This document shows positions 15,984-23,795 of a DNA stretch of 64,000 bases, piece after piece. The DNA is taken from NCBI GenBank assembly GCA_002400415.1, contig DGQP01000014.1, positions 310,001 through 374,000 of the forward strand. Direction: 5' to 3'. The DNA is from Chitinophagaceae bacterium UBA4411 (lineage in GTDB: Bacteria > Bacteroidota > Bacteroidia > Chitinophagales > Chitinophagaceae). The notes beneath the pieces were generated by a model. It was not told where the DNA came from. It made no database searches and was given only the letters and a program-made list of their open reading frames with translations. A program made the translations under genes and the position numbers. Within the stretch, counting starts at the first letter, position 1. Every line of letters starts with the position of its first letter.

Positions 15984-16532
15984 ATGAAAAAATTTTTAAA
16001 ACCGGCGGCTTTTGTTGCTGTAATACTTGTTACTCTAATTGTCTTAACCTCCGGCATTGATAAAAGAAGCGGTGGCTATAAAGACCTGGTGGATGAATTT
16101 TATGAACAGGCTGTTAAACAGAACAGCAACCTCAAATCCATTGAGGAGGGCATCGATGCTTTTTACAAAAAAAGAGAGGATGCCCTTGAAAAGTACAACA
16201 GCTTTACGGCCTACAACAGCCGCTACTATGCTGATGCCCGGTCACACGCCAATACCATTCCCGATGCAACAACCAAACAACGGGCCGCTGAGCTCGTCAA
16301 TAAAAGCGAAGCTGCTTACCTGACCAAACTCAGTAACTGGCAAAGTTCCATTACCAGCTTAAACAGTAAAGAAAGAGAACTGAAAAGCCTGCATGAATTG
16401 CTGAAATTAATGATAGCCACCCCGGTCATTGAAAATTACCAGCAAAACAACCTGCCGGGTAACAGCAAACTAAATGAAGCCAATGGCGACCTGCAGCAAC
16501 TGATCGAAAAAATAAAAGCAATCACCCGGTAA
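15984..16532 (+). CDS. Membrane-anchored coiled-coil protein of unknown function
   Basis: A 182-residue protein with an N-terminal hydrophobic segment (AAFVAVILVTLIVLTSG, about residues 8-24) and a long helical body with heptad-like Leu/Lys/Glu spacing (NSKERELKSLHELLKLM). The topology suggests one membrane anchor with an outside coiled coil, or a cleaved signal. I recognise no family. It converges with the next gene. Confidence 0.6.
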   Translation: MKKFLKPAAFVAVILVTLIVLTSGIDKRSGGYKDLVDEFYEQAVKQNSNLKSIEEGIDAFYKKREDALEKYNSFTAYNSRYYADARSHANTIPDATTKQRAAELVNKSEAAYLTKLSNWQSSITSLNSKERELKSLHELLKLMIATPVIENYQQNNLPGNSKLNEANGDLQQLIEKIKAITR

Positions 16533-16562
16533 AATCCTTTACAGGGCTGTAGCCAACCGGCT

Positions 16563-16598
16563 GCAAAAAAACAGCTCACGGTTTTCACCCGTGAGCTG
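16563..16598 (-). terminator. Terminator hairpin of the CAGCTCACGG type
   Basis: Arms CAGCTCACGG (16572-16581) and CCGTGAGCTG (16589-16598) form a 10-bp stem with a 7-nt loop. On the minus strand it is followed by TTTTTTT, so it ends the gene at 16645-17202. The stem is similar to the larger palindrome at 17440-17470. Confidence 0.75.
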
Positions 16599-16644
16599 CC
16601 GGAAGAATATTTTTAAGAGTATTAAATGGGTCTGTAACTGAACA

Positions 16645-17202
16645 TCACATTATTGGTGCAGGGGCTGCGGGAGCTGCCCCGGCAGCTTTTCGTTTAGCCC
16701 TGGCATTGGTCTGTGCACCTGTTGAAACAGGGTCTATCAGCAAACTGGTAAGGAATTGGTTAAAAGCGTTTACACAATCATTGTTATCCGTTACCAGTTC
16801 AACAAAAAATGTTTCCTGTCCATTGGTAAACGAATAAAAATAAACCCGGACTTCTTTTTCATTTACCGTGCCGGTGCCGTAGGATGAAAAACCAATATTC
16901 CCATTCGTTTCCGTCTTTACCACCTGCTTTTCACTTTGGCTATACCGTGTATTACCGGCATTTTTATTTTTTCGCTGTTCCAGGTAGCCGGCCGTAGTAT
17001 TCACTGCCCCTTTTTCTGTATTATAAATGGTGACCCGGCAAAGCCCGCCTTTTTTCATTTTATTTTCCAGCACCACGGAGTATCTGCCGGATGTGCTTTG
17101 CCAGCCTGCCGGCACCGTATAAGTGGCTATACCCAATTTAGTTTGTGCAAATAACTGCCCGGCGCAGAGGAGCAACAGGACAGGAAGAAGATGTTTTTTC
17201 AT
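16645..17202 (-). CDS. Exported protein of unknown function
   Basis: A 185-residue protein with a clear signal peptide (MKKHLLPVLLLLCAGQLFAQ). The mature part begins TKLGIATYTVPAGWQ and is beta-rich (CRVTIYNTEKG; VRVYFYSFTNGQETFFVEL); a PsbP/MOG1-like fold is conceivable, since the VPAGW motif recurs there. The C-terminus is an Ala/Pro/Lys-rich disordered tail. No catalytic motif is visible. A terminator follows. Confidence 0.55.
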   Translation of the reverse strand: MKKHLLPVLLLLCAGQLFAQTKLGIATYTVPAGWQSTSGRYSVVLENKMKKGGLCRVTIYNTEKGAVNTTAGYLEQRKNKNAGNTRYSQSEKQVVKTETNGNIGFSSYGTGTVNEKEVRVYFYSFTNGQETFFVELVTDNNDCVNAFNQFLTSLLIDPVSTGAQTNARAKRKAAGAAPAAPAPIM

Positions 17203-17439
17203 GCTGAACGAATGATTTAATGATTAAAATTTGACGGGGTAAACCTACTGCGAATGCCCTGCGCATTTATCCTGTAAAAACAGGATTTTTAACCTCCCGT
17301 GATAAATAACTCCGTTCAATACCGGGCAATTACGGATTCAGTAAACAGGAAAAATGCCTGGATAGCAATGAGGAAGCATTGTGATGCCGATGGCTGCAAA
17401 AACTACTATTGTGAAAATCAGCAGCATTCACCATACACA

Positions 17440-17470
17440 AATAGCCCACGGTTTAAAACCGTGGGCTATT
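17440..17470. repeat. 31-nt perfect palindrome, REP-like
   Basis: AATAGCCCACGGTTT (17440-17454) and AAACCGTGGGCTATT (17456-17470) are exact complements around a single A. Its core GCCCACGG/CCGTGGGC resembles the GCTCACGG/CCGTGAGC stem at 16572-16598. No gene end is near it, so a terminator role is less obvious than for the other hairpins. Confidence 0.6.
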
Positions 17471-17542
17471 GAAAACAGATTATTATTACAACTATTTTAA
17501 TGGTTTAGTTGCAGAAGCTGAAAGTGTTGCAAGATTCCTATA

Positions 17543-17575
17543 GCTGTGTTGTTGGTGAGAAACACCAACAACAGC
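17543..17575. repeat. GTTGGTG-type hairpin
   Basis: TTGTTGGTG (17549-17557) pairs perfectly with CACCAACAA (17563-17571) around a 5-nt AGAAA loop. Outer arms GCTG/CAGC extend it with a 2-nt bulge. There is no T-run or adjacent stop codon. Confidence 0.5.
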
Positions 17576-17789
17576 GTAAAAGGTACAAATTACTTTATTG
17601 CCCGGAGTCCCATCATCCTTCCTTCTTCTCAGCGTCGAATTGATCCATGAACTCCGGGAATGGTTTTATCCTTATCTGTTATCTGCCGCATGTCTTTGTT
17701 TTGTTTATTGCGTTCATCTAACTCCCAGCGTCCCCGCTGGTTTTCCTTACCGCAGGCCACCGTTGGGAGACTCTGGGCAGGAAAAATAT

Positions 17790-18104
17790 CTATGATAAAT
17801 TAGTTAATTCAACACCCCACCTTTCCTTCCAAACATCTTTCAAATCCGTATCATTTTTTATCTCAACCAGAAATTCAGGTTTATGCTTATCGAGATTTTC
17901 GTCATAAAGAGACTCAAAATAAAAAAAAGCATTTGGGTCAAGTGTATGGATTATCCCATAAACTTTTTTATCGCTTGCCGATGTGTAAACTTGTACCGTG
18001 TTATCTGGAAAAACAAACCTTTTATAATATTCTCTTGGCAGCTGAGATAACTGATTTACCCTTTCCGAAATAAATGCTTCTGATATTTCGTAACTGCGTT
18101 CCAT
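17790..18104 (-). CDS. Hypothetical protein
   Basis: A 104-residue acidic soluble protein (MERSYEISEAFISERVNQL, with VYGIIHTLDPNAFFYFESLYDEN in the middle). It has no signal, membrane segment or recognised motif. It lies directly downstream of the dnaK terminator in the same direction. It may be a recent or lineage-specific gene. Confidence 0.45.
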   Translation of the reverse strand: MERSYEISEAFISERVNQLSQLPREYYKRFVFPDNTVQVYTSASDKKVYGIIHTLDPNAFFYFESLYDENLDKHKPEFLVEIKNDTDLKDVWKERWGVELTNLS

Positions 18105-18124
18105 AATATAAATTTAGTATTTAC

Positions 18125-18158
18125 AAATAAAAGCCCCTGTATTTTCTGTACAGGGGCT
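18125..18158 (-). terminator. Terminator of dnaK
   Basis: Arms AGCCCCTGTA (18132-18141) and TACAGGGGCT (18149-18158) form a 10-bp stem with a 7-nt loop, followed on the minus strand by TTTTATTT. It lies about 47 nt past the dnaK stop. Confidence 0.9.
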
Positions 18159-18204
18159 CTTTATCATTACTATTCTTTAATCACTCTTCCAGGCTCAGAG
18201 CTGG

Positions 18205-20112
18205 TTACTTCACCTCTTCATAAGGAACATCCGTCACATTATCATTCGCAGTAGCACCGGTAGTTTGTTGCTGTGCTCCAGCATCAGGGCCGGGTTGTGC
18301 AGCACCTTCCTGGGTGTTCTTATACATATCCTCGCTGGCGGCTGTCCAGGCAGCATTCAATGCAGCCAAAGCTGTATCAATAGCCGGTATATCCTGTGCC
18401 TTATGGGCTTCTTTTAATTTTTCAGCAGCCTGCTCAATAGTGGCTTTCTTATCAGCCGGTATCTTATCGCCGTATTCCTTCAGTTGTTTTTCGGTCTGGA
18501 ACACGAGGCTGTCGGCCTGGTTCAGTTTTTCCACTTTTTCTTTTTCGGCTTTATCGGTGGCCTCATTGGCCCTTGCTTCAGCCTTCATTTTTTCCACTTC
18601 GTCCTTGCTCAAACCGGAACCTGCTTCAATATGGATCTTTTGTTCCTTACCGGTTCCCTTGTCTTTGGCAGTAACGTGTAAGATACCATTGGCATCAATA
18701 TCAAATGTTACTTCAATCTGCGGAACACCTCTTGGTGCCGGCGGGATCCCATCCAGGTTAAACATACCAAGGCTCTTGTTATCCTTCGCCATACTTCTTT
18801 CGCCCTGCAACACATGTATCTGCACACCGGGTTGGTTATCGCTGGCGGTGGAGAACACTTCTGATTTCTTGGTCGGGATCGTTGTATTCGAAGGGATCAA
18901 CGGAGTCAGTACACCACCCATGGTTTCAATACCGAGTGTCAGCGGGGTAACGTCGAGCAGCAATACATCCTTCACTTCACCGGTCAGTACCGCACCTTGT
19001 ATGGCCGCACCTACTGCTACTACCTCATCGGGGTTCACACCCCGGTTGGGTTTTTTGCCAAAGAATTTCTCCACGATCTCCTGCACTTTCGGGATACGGG
19101 TGGAACCACCCACCAGGATCACTTCATCAATTTGTGAAGTGGATAAGCCGGCATCTTTCAACGCCGCTTCGCAGGGTTTCAAACAACGGGTGAATAAATT
19201 ATCAGCCAGGGCTTCAAATTTTGCACGGCTCAGTTTTTTCACTAAGTGCTTGGGCACGCCGTCCACCGCGGTAATATAAGGAAGATTGATCTCAGTTTCA
19301 GAAGAAGAAGACAGTTCCACTTTTGCTTTCTCTGCAGCTTCTTTCAAACGCTGTAAGGCCATCGGGTCTTTGCGCAGGTCAATCGCTTCATCTTTTTTGA
19401 ATTCATCGGCCAGCCAGTCCATGATCACTTTATCAAAGTCATCACCACCGAGGTGGGTATCACCATTGGTTGATTTTACTTCAAACACCCCGTCACCCAG
19501 TTCGAGCACGGAGATATCGAATGTACCACCACCGAGGTCAAACACAGCGATCTTCTGATCGTGGCGACCTTTATCCAGTCCATAAGCCAGGGCGGCAGCG
19601 GTCGGCTCGTTCACAATACGGCGAACAGTGAGACCGGCAATTTCACCGGCTTCCTTGGTAGCCTGCCGCTGGGCATCGTTGAAATAAGCCGGCACGGTAA
19701 TCACCGCTTCAGTCACTTCATGGCCGAGGTAATCTTCGGCTGTTTTCTTCATTTTCTGCAGCACCATCGCCGAGATTTCCTGGGGCGTATAGAGTCTGCC
19801 ATCTATGTCAATACGGACGGTATTATTGTCACCTTTTGCCACTTTATAGCTCCAGTGGCTGATCTCTTCGGTCACCTCATCAAAGCGGCGGCCCATAAAA
19901 CGCTTCACCGAGCTGATGGTATTGTGGGGATTGGTGATAGCCTGGCGTTTGGCCGGGTCACCTACTTTACGTTCACCATTTTTCAGAAAAGCCACTACAG
20001 ACGGGGTCGTACGGCGTCCCTCATCGTTAGCGATCACCACCGGCTCGTTGCCTTCCATCACGGAAACGCAGCTATTGGTGGTTCCTAAATCAATTCCTAT
20101 AATCTTTGCCAT
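18205..20112 (-). CDS. dnaK: Molecular chaperone DnaK (Hsp70)
   Basis: A 635-residue Hsp70 of normal length. The nucleotide-binding domain (1 to about 380) starts IIGIDLGTTNSCVSV and contains the FDLGGGTFDISVLE and VGGSTRIPKVQ phosphate and adenosine motifs. The substrate-binding domain begins after the DVTPLTLGIETMGG linker region. A helical lid follows, then a Gln/Gly/Thr-rich tail ending in VPYEEVK. It folds and protects proteins together with DnaJ and GrpE, neither of which is adjacent here. It is monocistronic with a terminator. A structured region lies immediately upstream (20205-20301). Confidence 0.98.
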   Translation of the reverse strand: MAKIIGIDLGTTNSCVSVMEGNEPVVIANDEGRRTTPSVVAFLKNGERKVGDPAKRQAITNPHNTISSVKRFMGRRFDEVTEEISHWSYKVAKGDNNTVRIDIDGRLYTPQEISAMVLQKMKKTAEDYLGHEVTEAVITVPAYFNDAQRQATKEAGEIAGLTVRRIVNEPTAAALAYGLDKGRHDQKIAVFDLGGGTFDISVLELGDGVFEVKSTNGDTHLGGDDFDKVIMDWLADEFKKDEAIDLRKDPMALQRLKEAAEKAKVELSSSSETEINLPYITAVDGVPKHLVKKLSRAKFEALADNLFTRCLKPCEAALKDAGLSTSQIDEVILVGGSTRIPKVQEIVEKFFGKKPNRGVNPDEVVAVGAAIQGAVLTGEVKDVLLLDVTPLTLGIETMGGVLTPLIPSNTTIPTKKSEVFSTASDNQPGVQIHVLQGERSMAKDNKSLGMFNLDGIPPAPRGVPQIEVTFDIDANGILHVTAKDKGTGKEQKIHIEAGSGLSKDEVEKMKAEARANEATDKAEKEKVEKLNQADSLVFQTEKQLKEYGDKIPADKKATIEQAAEKLKEAHKAQDIPAIDTALAALNAAWTAASEDMYKNTQEGAAQPGPDAGAQQQTTGATANDNVTDVPYEEVK

Positions 20113-20204
20113 AATTCCTGGGTTTTAATGTTCATGGATGATTGTCAATCATTGTGCCGCGGGAGCAAAAGTGAAAAATTGGCAGGTTTTGGAGGAAGAC
20201 AACT

Positions 20205-20301
20205 GACGACAGACCCGGACGACGGCGGGCCGTTGATAATAACAGGAGGCCGGCTGGCTGGGAGGCTATGGTCAATGGACTTCCTCCCGTGGTCTGTCGT
20301 C
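20205..20301. repeat. Inverted repeat upstream of dnaK
   Basis: GACGACAGACC (20205-20215) and GGTCTGTCGTC (20291-20301) are exact 11-nt complements about 75 nt apart. Inside, GGGAGG and CCTCCC form further pairing. The sequence is made of repeated GGTC/GTCC-like words. It lies between the divergent dnaK and YdeI-like genes and could fold into a long hairpin. Confidence 0.5.
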
Positions 20302-20321
20302 CGTGGTCCATGGTCTAAATG

Positions 20322-20337
20322 GCAAGATTCAATAAAC
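20322..20337 (+). promoter_or_regulatory. 16-nt motif, copy 1 (upstream of the YdeI-like gene)
   Basis: GCAAGATTCAATAAAC lies 42 nt upstream of the ATG at 20380. An identical 16-mer lies upstream of the VOC gene (21520-21535), and an AraC-family regulator is encoded between the two. This suggests a shared activator site. Confidence 0.5.
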
Positions 20338-20379
20338 ACATCTCCCCAATCCCCTTATTTTTATACAAAGAAACCCAGT

Positions 20380-21042
20380 ATGGCAACCTCCATTGCTGAC
20401 AAACTCAAGATCAAACCGGGGTTTACCCTGCTCACCCTTCATGCCCCGGTGGATTTCAAGAAAAGATTAGAGGGTTTGCCGGCAGGCGTAAAAATTACCG
20501 GCAGCGGCAAGGAATATAACCAGCTGCATTGGTTTGTGCTGAACCGGGCACAGTTGGAAAAAGAGATGAGCAAACTGATGAAGCTGCTCAAACCGGGAGT
20601 AACGGTTTGGGTGTACTATCCCAAAGGGACTTCGGGTGTACAAACTGACCTGACAAGGGATAAGGGCTGGGATTGTTTACTGGCAGAAAGCGATAAGCTT
20701 ACCTGGATCAGTCTGATTTCTTTTAATGAAACCTGGTCGGTCTTTGGGTTCAGGTCCAAAACGGAAGCAGACAAAAAGAGAGATGCTCAACCCAAAGAGG
20801 AACGGGAAATTTTTAAATGGGTGAACCCGGCAACTAAAGAGGTCAGATTGCCCGAAGAATTATCTGCTGCATTGAAGAAACATAAAAAAGAAGCTGCCTA
20901 TTTTGAAACGCTGTCTTTTACCTGTAAGAAAGAGTACATTGAATGGATCGTGACCGCCAAACGGGAAGAAACAAAAAAAGAACGGGTGAAAGGAACGATT
21001 GAACGGCTTGGCAAACAGTGGAAGAATCCGCGGAATATTTAA
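20380..21042 (+). CDS. YdeI/OmpD-associated (OmdA) family protein
   Basis: A 220-residue cytoplasmic protein starting at the ATG at 20380 (MATSIADKLKIKPGFTLL); an 84-codon upstream extension runs through the repeat region and looks non-coding. The N-terminal half (to about 130) resembles the DUF3052-like module with KPGVTVWVYYPKG. The C-terminal part (LPEELSAALKKHKKEAAYFETLS, then KKEYIEWIVTAKREETKKERV) is the bacteriocin-protection YdeI/OmdA domain. The molecular function is not established. A 16-nt motif shared with the downstream VOC gene precedes it. Confidence 0.75.
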   Translation: MATSIADKLKIKPGFTLLTLHAPVDFKKRLEGLPAGVKITGSGKEYNQLHWFVLNRAQLEKEMSKLMKLLKPGVTVWVYYPKGTSGVQTDLTRDKGWDCLLAESDKLTWISLISFNETWSVFGFRSKTEADKKRDAQPKEEREIFKWVNPATKEVRLPEELSAALKKHKKEAAYFETLSFTCKKEYIEWIVTAKREETKKERVKGTIERLGKQWKNPRNI

Positions 21043-21088
21043 GGCTAAAACTGAAAAAGAAAAAGTGATATTATTAATTTAAGTAACA

Positions 21089-21502
21089 ATGAATCTCACT
21101 CCGGACATATACAAGCGGATCGTGGCTGCCAAGGTTTATATAGATACCAACTATCATGAGCCGATTGACCTGGAGCAGATATCCCAACAGGCTTTTTTGT
21201 CCAGGTTTCATTTTCACCGCCTGTTTACCAGAGTATATAAGAAAACACCGCACCAATATCTCACCCAGACAAGAATTGAAGCGGCGAAATTATTATTAGC
21301 CAGAGAGGGCATCAGCGTCACAGATGTATGTACGATGATCGGTTTTGAAAGCCTCGCTTCATTCAGCTTATTATTCAGAAAGCAAAGCGGTCATACACCC
21401 CAGTATTACCGGAATATTGCCTGGCTGAAAAAGAAATTGGCGAAAGAAGAGCCGAAGCGTTTTATTCCGCATTGTTTTATTGAGCAATTCAGGATCACCT
21501 GA
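21089..21502 (+). CDS. AraC-family transcriptional regulator, DNA-binding domain only
   Basis: A 137-residue protein made of two AraC-type helix-turn-helix motifs: LEQISQQAFLSRFHFHRLFTRVYKKTPHQYL (about 28-58) and VTDVCTMIGFESLASFSLLFRKQSGHTPQYY (about 76-106). There is no ligand-binding domain, so it resembles the short SoxS/MarA-like type. A VOC gene follows closely. Identical 16-nt motifs occur before the YdeI-like gene and between this gene and the VOC gene, which suggests local targets. Confidence 0.9.
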   Translation: MNLTPDIYKRIVAAKVYIDTNYHEPIDLEQISQQAFLSRFHFHRLFTRVYKKTPHQYLTQTRIEAAKLLLAREGISVTDVCTMIGFESLASFSLLFRKQSGHTPQYYRNIAWLKKKLAKEEPKRFIPHCFIEQFRIT

Positions 21503-21519
21503 CGCGGCAAAACAGGAAA

Positions 21520-21535
21520 GCAAGATTCAATAAAC
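21520..21535 (+). promoter_or_regulatory. 16-nt motif, copy 2 (upstream of the VOC gene)
   Basis: An exact second copy of GCAAGATTCAATAAAC, ending 19 nt before the -7 box TACATTTG at 21555. It therefore overlaps the place where a -33 box would be, and no TTTG is present there. That is typical of activator-dependent promoters. Confidence 0.5.
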
Positions 21536-21554
21536 CGGTTCTCTCCTTCCTTCC

Positions 21555-21562
21555 TACATTTG
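21555..21562 (+). promoter_or_regulatory. -7 promoter element of the VOC gene
   Basis: TACATTTG matches TAnnTTTG. The ATG at 21585 leaves a leader of about 16 nt. There is no -33 TTTG; the shared 16-nt motif takes its place. Confidence 0.55.
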
Positions 21563-21584
21563 ACAGAATCAAAAATCAACCAAC

Positions 21585-22025
21585 ATGGTAACAAAATTTT
21601 CCCACACCACTCTTTTTGTACTGGACCAGGATAAGGCGTTTAATTTTTATGTCAATATCCTTGGCTTTAAAGTGAATACCGATGCCACCATGGAAAACGG
21701 CTACCGCTGGCTCACCCTTAACCCGCCTGAACAGCCCGACCTGGAAGTGGTGCTGATGCCGGTGCTCCACGAGAGCATGATCAAAAGCGACACCTGCCCC
21801 GATGGGTTCGATGAAGAAAGCCGCAATGCTTTTAAAGTATTACTGGAAAAAGGGATCATGGGCGCTGGTGTATTGTATACAACCGATTGCCGGGCCAGCT
21901 ATGAAGAATTAAAAGCAAAAGGGGTTGATCTTACAGAACCCAAAGAACAGTTTTACGGGACCGAATGTGTGGTGAAAGACGGGTGCGGCAACTGGTTCAG
22001 CATGACACAGCCAAAAGACATGTAG
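21585..22025 (+). CDS. VOC-family (glyoxalase/bleomycin resistance-like) protein
   Basis: A 146-residue protein with the paired beta-alpha-beta-beta-beta modules of the vicinal-oxygen-chelate superfamily. Module 1 runs from FSHTTLFVLDQDKAFNFYVNILGF to LEVVLMP; module 2 contains VLYTTDCRASYEELKAKGV and ECVVKDGCGNWFSMTQP. Metal-ligand positions include H7 and a Glu near FYGTE. Substrates of this subgroup are unknown. It lies 82 nt downstream of the AraC gene, a common pairing in Bacteroidota, and has its own -7 element. Confidence 0.85.
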   Translation: MVTKFSHTTLFVLDQDKAFNFYVNILGFKVNTDATMENGYRWLTLNPPEQPDLEVVLMPVLHESMIKSDTCPDGFDEESRNAFKVLLEKGIMGAGVLYTTDCRASYEELKAKGVDLTEPKEQFYGTECVVKDGCGNWFSMTQPKDM

Positions 22026-22355
22026 TTAATAACGGAGTGCCAGCGGCGTGATACCCGACCAGCGGAACAGAAGCAGTTGCCCCCTGCGGGAACGGCATAC
22101 CAGTGTTAAAATGGCAATGGTAATCATAGAATCCTGGTTTTATTATTACGGAACATAAAATCCTTTGGTAAAATACGTTCAATGAATACATAGTAAAAAC
22201 AGGCGCTTTTCTAATTCTTTTGTCCTTTTCTGATAAAACAACTTTGTAGTGGTACGACTACCAGTTTTTCCCGGCGCATCGCTTTAAACAGTTGTTTTTA
22301 CGAAGTAATTTCTTCACAATTCCTTTTCCTTTCTTTCCTTATTTTTATTGCATCA
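22026..22355. other. Intergenic region without recognised gene
   Basis: About 330 nt between the VOC and DUF4403 genes. I find no exact promoter match (CAACTTTG near 22240 has one mismatch) and only a weak GTAGT/ACTAC inverted repeat just after it. No small gene is supported. Confidence 0.35.
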
Positions 22356-23795
22356 ATGAAAAACATGAACGGAAAAGGAATTGTTCTTTTGGCGACAGCA
22401 ATTATTCTCCTGGCTTCCTGCTCGCCCAAGATCAACCCGGAAAAACCCACACTGGCACAAACCAATTTCAAGCTGGATTCATTACCTGTATCAGAGATCA
22501 ATGTTCCCATCCAGGTGAACCTGAAACCTGTTTATGCCATGGCGGAAAAAAGTGTGGATACTTTATTTACGTCTCCCAAATACCCGGATGAATGGGTCTA
22601 CGATGGCTGTGATACGAGGTATAAATATTCTTTCCGGCGTGGCCCTTTACAAATGAAAGCAGCCGGCACTTCGCTGACATTAGGTTTTACAGGTTATTAT
22701 AAAATAATCGGCTCGACACGGGTTTGCGTGGCCGGAGTAGCCGTTTCTCCGTGGACGGCCCCCTGCCGTTGTGGCTTTGATGAACCGGAAAGAAAGGTAA
22801 ATGTCTCTTTCACGAATTCATTAACGGTGCAGCCCGATTATAAAGTGAAACTGGCCATTAAAAGAAATGAACCGCAGGCATTAGACAAATGCGAGGTCTG
22901 TTTCTGGGGGCAGGATATCACCAAACAGGTATTGAATGGTTTGAAAACAGAACTCGATGCCGCCAAAGCAGATCTGGATAAGAACTATGGTACGGTGGAT
23001 CTGAAATCAAAATTCCAGCAGGTATGGGACCAGCTGAATAAAGTATATGATCTTTATGGTATGGGCTGGCTGCAGGTGAACCCCCAACGGATCCGCATCA
23101 ACAGTTTGTATGCCCGCAATGATTCACTCAATGTAATACTCGGCTTGTCAGCCCGGCCGGTGATCAGTTTTGAGAAACCCGCGGAACAAAGTTCCTGGCT
23201 GCCTGCTATCACCGACTTCAATAACAAACCGGGTTTCAACATTTTCCTGGATGCTGTGCTGCATTATGATTCGCTGAGCCACCTGCTGAATACACAGGTC
23301 AGTGGCAGAGAGTTTGACCTGAATAAAGGCCCGGTGAAAAAGAAATTCATTATTAAAGATGTAAAGCTTTTTGGTTCGGGCAATGAAAAGCTGATCATCC
23401 GTATCAATTTCGGCGGTACCAATGATGGCACCATGTACCTTGTGGGCAAACCGGTGTATGATCATGAAAAAAAATTACTGGAGATAAAGAATATTGATTT
23501 TGATATCAAATCAAAAGATGCCCTGCTGAAAGCAGCCGACTGGTTGTTCAGCCGGAGAATTGTGAATGAGATCAGCAAATATGCGAAGTATGATCTGACT
23601 GCTTATCTCGACTCTGCAAAAACCTCCATGGGACAATACCTGAACCGGGAATGGATGAAAGGTATCCGCAGTTACGGAAGCATCAACGATCTTAAGCTGA
23701 TCGGCATCTACCCCCTTGATAAATTCTTAGTGATCCGCAGTAATTGCGCCGGTTCGATGTCGGTAAAAGTGGAGTCTATCGATTTTAGTCTGTGA
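22356..23795 (+). CDS. DUF4403-family lipoprotein
   Basis: A 479-residue lipoprotein with the signal MKNMNGKGIVLLATAIILLASC; the lipid Cys is near residue 22 and is followed by Ser, which favours outer-membrane sorting. The long beta-rich body, the CRCGFDEPERKVNVSF segment and the ending DKFLVIRSNCAGSMSVKV fit the DUF4403 family of Bacteroidota, whose function is unknown. A second in-frame ATG three codons later is possible. Its 3' end overlaps the convergent GtrA gene by 11 nt. Confidence 0.7.
   Translation: MKNMNGKGIVLLATAIILLASCSPKINPEKPTLAQTNFKLDSLPVSEINVPIQVNLKPVYAMAEKSVDTLFTSPKYPDEWVYDGCDTRYKYSFRRGPLQMKAAGTSLTLGFTGYYKIIGSTRVCVAGVAVSPWTAPCRCGFDEPERKVNVSFTNSLTVQPDYKVKLAIKRNEPQALDKCEVCFWGQDITKQVLNGLKTELDAAKADLDKNYGTVDLKSKFQQVWDQLNKVYDLYGMGWLQVNPQRIRINSLYARNDSLNVILGLSARPVISFEKPAEQSSWLPAITDFNNKPGFNIFLDAVLHYDSLSHLLNTQVSGREFDLNKGPVKKKFIIKDVKLFGSGNEKLIIRINFGGTNDGTMYLVGKPVYDHEKKLLEIKNIDFDIKSKDALLKAADWLFSRRIVNEISKYAKYDLTAYLDSAKTSMGQYLNREWMKGIRSYGSINDLKLIGIYPLDKFLVIRSNCAGSMSVKVESIDFSL

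Larger units (their letters stand above)
17203..17789. other. Gene-poor, palindrome-rich region
   Basis: About 590 nt with no convincing gene; the one 65-codon frame on the plus strand has no coding character. It contains a 31-nt palindrome (17440-17470), a GTTGGTG/CACCAAC hairpin (17543-17575), and further right CTCCCAGCG and CGTTGGGAG as an imperfect inverted repeat. It may be a decayed mobile or repeat element or may encode a small RNA; the sequence alone does not decide. Confidence 0.4.

Noticed and set aside
17529..17537. GCAAGATTC, a possible third copy of the AraC-linked motif
   Set aside because: Only 9 nt match, and a 9-mer is expected by chance about once in two windows of this size on both strands.
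17598..17795. 65-codon plus-strand frame in the palindrome-rich gap
   Set aside because: It is Cys/Pro/Ser-rich without domain features, has no promoter, and its end overlaps the neighbouring gene end on the other strand.
20128..20379. 84-codon N-terminal extension of the YdeI-like frame
   Set aside because: It runs through the inverted-repeat region and the 16-nt motif, has low coding character, and the MATSIADKLK start fits the family.
23785..23795. 11-nt overlap of the convergent DUF4403 and GtrA genes as possible antisense regulation
   Set aside because: Short convergent overlaps are common in compact genomes and nothing else supports regulation.
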